NCBI GenBank assembly: GCA_038203935.1
Contig: JBBRDM010000168.1
Location: 1-12,037, forward strand
Direction: 5' to 3'
DNA: 12,037 nt
DNA from: JANXSG01 sp038203935
GTDB taxonomy: Bacteria; Armatimonadota; Chthonomonadetes; Chthonomonadales; Chthonomonadaceae
Each line of letters starts with the position of its first letter. Positions within the stretch are counted from its first letter, which is position 1. This document shows, in pieces, positions 6,551-12,037 of this stretch. The notes beneath the pieces are model-generated. The model did not search any database. It saw only the letters and a list, made by a program, of their open reading frames with translations, and was not told the DNA's origin. The position numbers and the translations under genes were made by a program.

Positions 6551-6557
6551 ATAAATA

Positions 6558-6569
6558 TGTTATATAACA
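6558..6569. promoter_or_regulatory. Perfect 12-bp palindrome, probable ArsR-type operator
   Basis: TGTTATATAACA is a perfect palindrome directly after the -10 box, at the predicted transcription start and 13 bases before the start codon. A similar half-site (GGTTATACA) follows at 6574-6582. Regulators of the ArsR family commonly bind AT-rich dyads over their own promoter, so self-repression is inferred. Confidence 0.65.
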
Positions 6570-6582
6570 GAATGGTTATACA

Positions 6583-6918
6583 ATGATTACCTCAGAGCGT
6601 CTGGATACAATATTTACCGCTTTCGCTGATCCTACTCGCAGGGCGATCCTTGCTCGGCTGGCAATTGGAGAGGCAACCGTCTTAGAGTTGGCGGAGCCTT
6701 TCGCCATGACTCAGCCCGCTATATCCAGACATCTGAAAGTCCTGGTAAAAGCAGGCTTGATTTCACAAAGCCGGGATGCGCAGCGACGTCCATGCAGAAT
6801 CGAAGTGAAAGCGATTGAAGAAGCTGCTGACTATCTGGACAACTATCGCCGCATGTGGGAGAGCAGCTTTGAGCGTCTTGACGACCTGCTGGAAGAACTA
6901 AAAGAGGATGGAATTTAA
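6583..6918 (+). CDS. ArsR-family winged-helix regulator
   Basis: The 111-residue protein has the family's order: 'LDTIFTAFADPTRRAILARLAIGEATVLELAEPF' (helices 1-3), 'MTQPAISRHLKVLVKAGLISQSRD' (recognition helix region, about 43-66), wing 'QRRPCRIEVK', and a C-terminal dimer helix. The usual metal-binding cysteine pair is absent, so it belongs to the SRPBCC-linked subgroup rather than to metal sensors. The predicted start ATG 6583 has no Shine-Dalgarno sequence, only GAATGG upstream. It is followed 33 bases later by an SRPBCC/AHSA1 gene, a pairing found across many bacteria in which the regulator controls the neighbour. The consensus promoter and palindrome upstream suggest self-regulation of the unit. 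Confidence 0.95.
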   Translation: MITSERLDTIFTAFADPTRRAILARLAIGEATVLELAEPFAMTQPAISRHLKVLVKAGLISQSRDAQRRPCRIEVKAIEEAADYLDNYRRMWESSFERLDDLLEELKEDGI

Positions 6919-6951
6919 GTCGCTTTGACTCAGTTTGAAGGAGAAATACCG

Positions 6952-7434
6952 GTGAATAACACTTTTAATTTAACGACTCCCTCCGATCTGGAGATTGTCG
7001 TTACTCGTGATTTCGATGCTTCGCTCAATCTGGTATGGCAGGCCATGACCAAACCGGAGCTGCTTAAACGCTGGCTGACCGGCCCTCCTGGCTGGGAGAT
7101 GGTAATCTGCGAAAATGACCTGCAGGCCGGCGGTGCATTTCGCCACGTCTGGAGCATAGAAGGCGGGTCGGAAATGTCGATGCACGGGACGTACGACGAG
7201 GTTACTCCCATGGTGAGGATGGTGCGATTGGAAAAGTTCGAGTTCGGCGGAGGAGTGCAGATCGGCGAACAGCATGCCACTGCCATACTCAATGAAATTG
7301 GCGGGAAGACCAAACTGACGATCACACTTCGTTATGCAAACAAAGAGGCGCGTGATGCTGCATTGGTTTCCGGCATGGAAGATGGTATGGCGGCCAGCTA
7401 CACGCACCTGGACGACTTGCTTGCGTCCCAATGA
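6952..7434 (+). CDS. SRPBCC / AHSA1-like domain protein
   Basis: The 160-residue protein has the START/Bet v1-like fold of the AHSA1 group: 'LEIVVTRDFDASLNLVWQAMTKPELLKRWLTGPPGW' near the N-terminus, 'DLQAGGAFRHVWSIEGGSEMSMHGTYDEVTP' in the middle strands, and 'TKLTITLRYANKEARDAALVSGMEDGMAASYTHLDDLLAS' as the C-terminal strand and long helix. The fold makes a hydrophobic pocket, but the ligand is unknown. The GTG start at 6952 is supported by AAGGAG (6938-6943) with an 8-base spacer; the frame is open further upstream but without a good start. It follows the ArsR-type gene by 33 bases and is presumably controlled by it. No signal peptide, so cytoplasmic. Confidence 0.93.
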   Translation: MNNTFNLTTPSDLEIVVTRDFDASLNLVWQAMTKPELLKRWLTGPPGWEMVICENDLQAGGAFRHVWSIEGGSEMSMHGTYDEVTPMVRMVRLEKFEFGGGVQIGEQHATAILNEIGGKTKLTITLRYANKEARDAALVSGMEDGMAASYTHLDDLLASQ

Positions 7435-7553
7435 AGAATTCAGATTATGGAAATGGCTGGGTAACATCCAACTATTGCAAACCTCGGTCTTCACCTGCAG
7501 GTTCTCGTATTGATCCACGCGGCCAATCTAACGAAAATTAGGAAAAAGAAATC

Positions 7554-8018
7554 ATGATTGAAACACCACAAATTATTCAGACATCAGAAATACTGAGCGC
7601 TGTCATCCGGCTCAATATACCTCGTGAAGAGATTCGTAACGTTATGGGGCCAGCATTGGAAGAGCTGTATTCTACTATCGCAGCTCAGAGAATTGAATTG
7701 GCCGGACCATGGTTCACGCATCATCTGAGAATGATTCCGGACAGATTCGACTTCGAAGTTTGCATTGCGATCAGCACACCAGTAACTGCTTCGGGCCGAG
7801 TGGAACCGGGCATTTGCCCCGCTATGAAAGTCGCACGGACGGTCTATCATGGATCATTTGAAGGATTGGGATCCGCGTGGGGCGAATTTGATGATTGGAT
7901 CGCAGCGAACGGCCATCCGTCGGCCACAGACCTATGGGAGCGCTATCTTGTCGGCCCTGATTCCAGTCCCGAACCTGCCGACTGGCGCACGGAACTTAAC
8001 CGGCCATTGATGGGTTAA
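7554..8018 (+). CDS. GyrI-like (effector-binding) domain protein
   Basis: This 154-residue protein consists of a GyrI-like small-molecule-binding domain alone, without a DNA-binding part. Landmarks are 'LNIPREEIRNVMGPALEELYSTIAAQRIELAGPWFTHHLRM' (first half), 'FDFEVCIAISTPV', 'VARTVYHGSFEGLGSAWGEFDDWIAANG' (second half, with the typical Y-x-G hairpin and helix) and the ending 'WERYLVGPDSSPEPADWRTELNRPL'. Such stand-alone domains bind or hydrolyse small compounds, or modulate partners; the ligand here is unknown. The gene lies 119 bases after the SRPBCC gene on the same strand. These families often occur together with ArsR-type regulators, so it likely belongs to the same response unit. AGGA lies upstream of ATG 7554 at a rather long spacing. 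Confidence 0.88.
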   Translation: MIETPQIIQTSEILSAVIRLNIPREEIRNVMGPALEELYSTIAAQRIELAGPWFTHHLRMIPDRFDFEVCIAISTPVTASGRVEPGICPAMKVARTVYHGSFEGLGSAWGEFDDWIAANGHPSATDLWERYLVGPDSSPEPADWRTELNRPLMG

Positions 8019-8060
8019 TTTTCCAACTCAATTCGAACATGTATCAACCTCTCTCAACGG

Positions 8061-8127
8061 CTGACAAATGCACTCGTATTTGTCAGACGAAGTTGATGAT
8101 GATTTTATCCGCATATCGGATTAAAAT
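8061..8127. terminator. Two successive hairpins after the ArsR-SRPBCC-GyrI unit
   Basis: CTGACAAAT (8061-8069) and ATTTGTCAG (8078-8086) form a perfect 9-bp stem with an 8-base loop. Sixteen bases on, ATTTTATCCG (8102-8111) and CGGATTAAAAT (8117-8127) form a 10-bp stem with one bulge and a 5-base loop. They lie 43 bases beyond the GyrI-like stop codon and could end that transcript. Neither is followed by a good T-run on the plus strand, so the first could instead be an operator. Confidence 0.45.
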
Positions 8128-8214
8128 TTACTATGGGTTTGAGAACGTGTTTCACTGTTAGCGAACTGGTTGTCTGAGAAATACAAAAAACGCAGAAATT
8201 TAGTAGGATAAAGT

Positions 8215-8535
8215 ATGAAATCTAATAGTTCAAGTTTAAGATTGAGGATGATAGATGGCTTTCACGCTGTAAAATGCGCGATGACCTTAACTTACTTTCT
8301 GCGAACCATTATCAGTGGAATAGCGTTTGTGGGAGCATGTATTCTGTCGATGAGAATTACTGGGTTAGAGCCTTTTGTTGAGAATTTTATGAAAACCCAT
8401 GAAATGCTTATAATGAAAAATATCTTTGTGAATATCTTTATTTTTACTCTCTTCTCGATATTTGGAAATATATTATTTGCATTTTGCAAAGGTCTTTTCA
8501 GCTTGCCGGATGAACCATCTTCAATATTAAATTGA
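8215..8535 (+). CDS. Small two-helix membrane protein, unknown family
   Basis: The 106-residue product has a basic N-terminus, a first hydrophobic segment around residues 28-47 ('LRTIISGIAFVGACILSMRI') and a second around 70-90 ('IFVNIFIFTLFSIFGNILFAF'), then a short polar tail ('SLPDEPSSILN'). This predicts an inner-membrane hairpin with both ends on the same side. I do not recognise the family. ATG 8215 has AGGA (8205-8208) at 6 bases, so translation is likely. The coding region is visibly richer in A and T than the genes around it, which may mean recent acquisition or simply the Phe/Ile-rich helices. It lies 196 bases after the GyrI-like gene and 55 before the AhpD-like gene. Confidence 0.6.
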   Translation: MKSNSSSLRLRMIDGFHAVKCAMTLTYFLRTIISGIAFVGACILSMRITGLEPFVENFMKTHEMLIMKNIFVNIFIFTLFSIFGNILFAFCKGLFSLPDEPSSILN

Positions 8536-8590
8536 ATAAATGTTTGGAGTTTTACAAATTGACTGAGTGCGTTGTGGAGGAGATTGAAGA

Positions 8591-9136
8591 TTGGCACATA
8601 TAAAGCTGCCTGACGGAGTTCCTGGAATTAATGCGCCGCTGACCGCCTATCCGGCTGTGAGGCAGCCTATGGCCGATCTCGCGAATGCCGTCATGAGCGG
8701 CCCCAGTTCATTAACCAGAGGTGAGCGTGAACTTATTGCTGCCTACGTATCTTCTCGGAACGAGTGCCAGTTCTGTACTTTGAGCCATGCATCGGCGGCC
8801 AGGCACCTGCTGGACGAAAATAGTGAGATCGTCTATGATGTATTGGCACACGCTGAAACCGCGGATATAAGCGAGAAATTACGCGCTCTGCTCTCCATCG
8901 CGGAACTGGTGCGTATTGACGGTAAGATGGTAACAGAAGCCCAGGTAAAACTCGCGCGTGACAATGGCGCCGATGATCAGGCGATTCACGACACAGTGCT
9001 TATTGCGGCCATGTTCGGAATGTTCAACCGGTATGTGGATGGACTCGCGGCCTGGACTCCTGATGACCCTGCCGTCTACGAAGAGTCAGGCGCTCGCGTG
9101 GCGGCGCAGGGGTACGGTTCAAAAAGATACGATTGA
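8591..9136 (+). CDS. Carboxymuconolactone decarboxylase family (AhpD-like peroxidase-related) protein
   Basis: The 181-residue protein carries the core 'LTRGERELIAAYVSSRNECQFCTLSHASAARHL' (residues 41-73) with the C-x-x-C-x3-H pattern (Cys59, Cys62, His66) of AhpD-like peroxidase-related enzymes. There the cysteine pair reduces peroxides or a partner. The later part 'KLRALLSIAELVRIDGKMVTEAQVKLARDNGADDQAIHDTVLIAAMFGMFNRYVDGLA' is the usual all-helical second half. The TTG start at 8591 is supported by a strong GGAGGAG (8576-8582) with an 8-base spacer, and the resulting N-terminus fits the family length. No signal peptide, so cytoplasmic. It may work with the preceding cluster in oxidative or electrophile stress, but that is only inferred from proximity. 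Confidence 0.93.
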   Translation: MAHIKLPDGVPGINAPLTAYPAVRQPMADLANAVMSGPSSLTRGERELIAAYVSSRNECQFCTLSHASAARHLLDENSEIVYDVLAHAETADISEKLRALLSIAELVRIDGKMVTEAQVKLARDNGADDQAIHDTVLIAAMFGMFNRYVDGLAAWTPDDPAVYEESGARVAAQGYGSKRYD

Positions 9137-9226
9137 AATCTATCGAATAGTTTACAAACCACACGCGTTTACACATACCGCATTATATGATATGCACCTG
9201 GCTGATGGCGAGATGATAGCAGCCGT

Positions 9227-9246
9227 ACATCCAGTCTGATGGATGT
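9227..9246. repeat. Perfect 7-bp stem between convergent genes
   Basis: ACATCCA (9227-9233) and TGGATGT (9240-9246) flank a 6-base loop, between the 3' ends of the AhpD-like gene and the convergent propeller gene. The position suits a two-way terminator, but there is no T-run on either side, so the call is weak. The rest of the 206-base gap holds no coding region that I can support. Confidence 0.3.
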
Positions 9247-9342
9247 TCGCAGGAAGCGCCCGGTTGACAGCCTACATATCAAGAAATCTTTGATCCACTT
9301 CAGTCAGACAAATCGGAAGAAGTCATTATTCAAAATTCCAGA

Positions 9343-11604
9343 CTACTTTACCGGAGGCGATATGAATCCGTAGTATCGTCCCATCCAGTAAGCGAGCAGC
9401 CAATCCATCGGTTTATCTTCGCGCATACCGTTCAGCCCGATAGTCATTTTATACGGCTCCTGATCCCACATTACCAGCCCCATTTCAGACCTAGGCAGCA
9501 CATTCTTTATCATTCCATCATCGAGGCCCGGAGTGAGGTCTTTTTCGACATCTTCCCGCATGGAGCTGTCAATTGTCCACTCAATGAGATCGAGAGGCCA
9601 TTCCCGCAGATGGTTCACCCCTGGCTCAAGCGGAGATGTTTTCCCTGAGAATTTGTTATAGACGAAATCGTAATAGGGGATATTATCCCGGCTGCAGGTC
9701 TTATACCAGTTCTGTATACTCTTCTGGTACGACTCCTTCAGCGCCGGATCAATTATGTGGGTCATAAATTGCGGGTAAATATCACCCAAAAGTTCATCGA
9801 CAATATGGGTATGTTCAGAGGGAGTACTGAAATCGGTGTCCTCCGCATTTTTGGCAAAATGATGATTATCAATCAGGTCGCGGGAAGCCTTCAAATAACG
9901 ATCATTGCCTGTTTGTTGATAAGCGACTCCCAGATAGGCAAGCATCTCCAGGGAGTTTCCAGGCCGCTCCTCGTTCCAGGTAGGATCGCCATTCAGAGAC
10001 GCGGGTGACCAGTTCCCCCATCGCGTCGGTTTGCCGTCCATATCTACCAGCAGATAGCCGTGATCGACAATGCCGCCAATCAGAATATCTACCTGTTTTG
10101 CAATGCGTTTCTTCTCATCGTCATCAGCAGCGAGATCGTAATAAGTCGAGAAGCCGCACATGTGACCGTCCACTTCATCAGAGCTTGTGTCAATCTTAAA
10201 GAGCCATTTTCCATCTTTGCTGGGAAGCCATCGTTTAGTGAGTATTCTCTCTCGCGGATCCGTGCGGTGTGTGTCCGAAATCTGGATAGGTGTGAAGGTT
10301 CGGTCGGTCTCGTTCTTCGGGCTGGTTCCCATCGGTATAACCGTTCGAGCGATAAAATGGCTGGTGCTTGTTACTGATTGCAGCAGTTCGAGGGCATGGA
10401 AAGCATCCTTGGCGTATTGCTGGGCCTGCGGATCATGTGTAGCTGCGTATCGGAAAGATTCTGCAGCGCAATACATACCTGTGTGCTCGCCATCGTTATC
10501 ATCGTCTATGATCCAGGTCGAAGAAAGATCTCCCTGCTTATCCAGCATAGTTGGCCCGACCAGTCCTGGAGCACGAATATGCCGCGCGTGAAGAATTGCA
10601 TCGTAATAGGCTGCCTTCTCCTCAAGCGTCATTTTCTTACTGCGGATTGCATCCACTCCTGAAGCAGTTGCCACCCACCCTGTGCCATCTTTTGCTGCTA
10701 CGACGTCGCGTGCATCGTCACTTTGAAGCCAGCGCCGGCTGAAACGCAGGCTCCAATTTTTTCCATCCCATCGCACGACACCTAGCTTTGTTGCGACCCA
10801 AAGCCGCCCATCCGGCCCCTGAGATATAGCGCGAGCATCCCTGTTTGGGATATGCTGCGCAGAGGATAGCGATGAGACCCTTTTTAATCCTTGATACTCG
10901 TCCAGGCCTCCTGTGGAGCCAATCCATAGATTATGATTTGAATCCTCAATAAGTGCGTTGATATTGCTGCTGAGCAATACATCCGGCTTCCCCAGACGCT
11001 TCGAAGTCGGATTAGATTGATCGAGTGACTGTACGTACAGTCCACTGGCAGTTCCTATCAGAAGCTGGTTATTATCCGTCGGCATCATGGCGCGAATGAC
11101 GGGATGCCATGAGCCTTTAATTTTCTGAAATCCCTCACCTTCACGCCTCCAGATTCCAAACGGCCCTCCAGCAAATAACGACTCGTTGCCATCTGAACCT
11201 AAACGCCCATGAATGGAGCCGATGGGAGTGTTCTGCACAGGTGAGGCTGAAACTTGTCGAGTTGTTGCGCTATACAGCCCATTCCACGCGCCAATCCATA
11301 TTTTACCTTTCGAATCCGCATACAATGCGTTCACCGGGCCAATTTCGGAGCCTCCAGCCGGAGTTATCCATTTGCCATTTTCCAGATATCGAACACCCGC
11401 TCCGGTGCCAGCCCACACTCTCTGCTGAGAATCGAGGGATATCGCACGAACATCGTTTTCCGCCGCAGTCGAAAGTGGATAGGCCTCATGGTAATCCTGC
11501 ATGTAGGGAATATCCTGAATGGGCTTAACATTCTGAGCCACACAACAGGCAGAGGTCAGATAAACCAGACAGATAAGCAGTCCAGGGCGGAATAATCTAA
11601 TCAA
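9343..11604 (-). CDS. Exported beta-propeller plus helical-toroid protein
   Basis: The 753-residue protein starts with a signal segment 'LLICLVYLTSACCVAQ'. The 'TSAC' may be a poor lipobox, or cleavage may follow VAQ. Residues about 45-325 contain repeated blades of two-component-regulator-propeller type: 'DVRAISLDSQQRVWAGTGAGVRYL', 'PVNALYADSKGKIWIGAWNGLY', 'NINALIEDSNHNLWIGSTGGLDEY', 'DARAISQGPDGRLWVATKLGVVRW'. From about 328 the sequence is helical ('TLEEKAAYYDAILHARHIR', 'DDDNDGEHTGMYCAAESFRYAAT', 'GNSLEMLAYLGVAYQQTGNDRYLKAS'), resembling alpha/alpha-toroid proteins. No kinase or DNA-binding part follows, so it is not a classical hybrid sensor. It may act on or bind polysaccharide outside the cytoplasm; the reaction is unknown. 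The TTG start has AAAGG at 9 bases. A TATAAT one base before it, if a real -10 box, would start transcription inside the gene. The pseudopilin at 11897 is divergent. Confidence 0.85.
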   Translation of the reverse strand: MIRLFRPGLLICLVYLTSACCVAQNVKPIQDIPYMQDYHEAYPLSTAAENDVRAISLDSQQRVWAGTGAGVRYLENGKWITPAGGSEIGPVNALYADSKGKIWIGAWNGLYSATTRQVSASPVQNTPIGSIHGRLGSDGNESLFAGGPFGIWRREGEGFQKIKGSWHPVIRAMMPTDNNQLLIGTASGLYVQSLDQSNPTSKRLGKPDVLLSSNINALIEDSNHNLWIGSTGGLDEYQGLKRVSSLSSAQHIPNRDARAISQGPDGRLWVATKLGVVRWDGKNWSLRFSRRWLQSDDARDVVAAKDGTGWVATASGVDAIRSKKMTLEEKAAYYDAILHARHIRAPGLVGPTMLDKQGDLSSTWIIDDDNDGEHTGMYCAAESFRYAATHDPQAQQYAKDAFHALELLQSVTSTSHFIARTVIPMGTSPKNETDRTFTPIQISDTHRTDPRERILTKRWLPSKDGKWLFKIDTSSDEVDGHMCGFSTYYDLAADDDEKKRIAKQVDILIGGIVDHGYLLVDMDGKPTRWGNWSPASLNGDPTWNEERPGNSLEMLAYLGVAYQQTGNDRYLKASRDLIDNHHFAKNAEDTDFSTPSEHTHIVDELLGDIYPQFMTHIIDPALKESYQKSIQNWYKTCSRDNIPYYDFVYNKFSGKTSPLEPGVNHLREWPLDLIEWTIDSSMREDVEKDLTPGLDDGMIKNVLPRSEMGLVMWDQEPYKMTIGLNGMREDKPMDWLLAYWMGRYYGFISPPVK

Positions 11605-11896
11605 TATTATAAACCTTTCAAACCGGAGAACAAGATGGTTTAGGAGATCCTATTTATTCAAGACAAACTCTGCATACGTATTTCATTTTTTACAGCAGAA
11701 AATCCTTGCCAAAACTCAGCAGGTTTTTTTATCAATAAACTTGAAAGAGAAAATATTAGCTTGCAAAGTTACGATATTGTATGCTAGTATTACCCTACAG
11801 GTCAGTAGACTATCGTAAGATCTACCAGGTCTCCACAACAATGATGTTCGTATTATCGCTTCAAGATTCAAAAATACTGCTCGGAGGAAGAACCTA
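11605..11896. promoter_or_regulatory. Divergent control region between propeller gene and second pseudopilin
   Basis: For the plus-strand pilin, TTGCAA (11761-11766), an 18-base spacer and TAGTAT (11785-11790) form a likely sigma-70 promoter. A TG before the -10 (TGCTAGTAT) would make it an extended -10 type. This would leave a leader of about 100 bases, which contains a weak GTAGA/TCTAC stem. For the minus-strand propeller gene no clear promoter was found beyond the TATAAT next to its TTG. No copy of the GTACACGCGTACA operator is present, so these two genes are probably not controlled by the LacI-family regulator of this window. Confidence 0.5.
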
Positions 11897-12037
11897 ATGC
11901 CCATCACCAGTGTAGTAACCAATTCACCCCGGAATCAGAAGAGAGAAAAATCAGGATTTACTCTGATCGACCTGCTCGTTGTGATTGCCATAATCGCGAT
12001 TCTCGCCGCCATACTTTTTCCAGGTTTCGCCCAGGCA
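11897..12037 (+). CDS. Second pseudopilin (N-terminal part, cut by window edge)
   Basis: The 47 visible codons begin with a 20-residue polar leader (MPITSVVTNSPRNQKREKSG), then FTLIDLLVVIAIIAILAAIL and FPGFAQA. This is a class III prepilin signal with cleavage after Gly20 and the same hydrophobic helix as the pseudopilin at 2474-3304. Two differences stand out: mature position 5 is Asp instead of Glu, and the leader is long (20 residues against 8 or 6 in the other). Gly replaces Val in the F-P-V-F-A-Q-A motif. ATG 11897 has GGAGG (11883-11887) at 9 bases. The frame is open to the window end, where the rest of the gene must lie. It is the divergent neighbour of the propeller-toroid gene, repeating the pairing of a pseudopilin with a secreted protein seen at 722-3304. 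Confidence 0.9.
   Translation, partial: MPITSVVTNSPRNQKREKSGFTLIDLLVVIAIIAILAAILFPGFAQA

Noticed and set aside
9157..9176. ACACGCGT with flanking TTACA, similar to the LacI operator core
   Set aside because: Only the 8-base core matches, the outer dyad is lost, and it lies behind the AhpD-like gene with no promoter near it.
9757..11595. Several plus-strand open frames opposite the propeller-toroid gene
   Set aside because: Antisense to a continuous 753-codon frame with repeated propeller motifs; no ribosome sites or recognisable protein features.
11700..11735. T-run (TTTTTTT) after CCTTGC/GCAGG, resembling an intrinsic terminator on the plus strand
   Set aside because: The stem is short and bulged, and no plus-strand gene ends upstream of it.

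Overview
The window looks like chromosomal DNA from a member of the Armatimonadota (Capsulimonas-like), though this is an inference. The main pointer is the pseudopilin at 2474-3304. Its N-terminus (FTLIELLVVIAIIAILAAILF, then PVFAQAREKARQTTCLSNLKQ) is the form I associate with that phylum rather than with the planctomycete DUF1559 form (LLPAVQQAREAAR). A second pseudopilin starts at the right edge. Secreted carbohydrate-type proteins, a LacI regulator and frequent TTG/GTG starts fit the same picture. No rRNA, tRNA, CRISPR array or intact insertion sequence was found.

Left part (1-730): the N-terminal part of a DUF4242 protein on the minus strand, cut by the window edge. It is followed by about 470 bases that hold only a possible broken small gene (531-729).

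Minus-strand cassette (722-4414): reading leftward, a LacI-family repressor, a type II secretion-like pseudopilin, a small glutamine-rich lipoprotein and a secreted DUF4832 protein of glycoside-hydrolase type. All lie on one strand with gaps of 63, 70 and 26 bases. The repressor has a consensus promoter (TTGACA-17-TAATAT), and an exact tandem 13-bp repeat covers the predicted transcription start, so self-repression is likely. I infer a sugar-responsive module that makes a secreted enzyme together with its own pilin-like and lipoprotein partners.

Divergent from it (4610-6161): a Tat-exported DUF4185 beta-propeller protein and a VOC (glyoxalase-like) protein, 16-19 bases apart.

A mobile-looking non-coding element (6169-6496) follows: 22-bp terminal inverted repeats enclosing a second, 33-34-bp inverted repeat built from TAATCTGNG-type units.

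Stress/regulatory cluster (6522-9136, plus strand): an ArsR-type regulator with a consensus promoter and a 12-bp palindrome at the start site, an SRPBCC/AHSA1 protein, a GyrI-like domain protein, a small two-helix membrane protein of unknown function, and an AhpD-like carboxymuconolactone decarboxylase family protein.

Right part (9343-12037): a large exported minus-strand protein with an N-terminal two-component-regulator-type beta-propeller and a C-terminal helical (alpha/alpha-toroid-like) region. Divergent from it is the start of a second pseudopilin, which has Asp in place of the usual Glu5.
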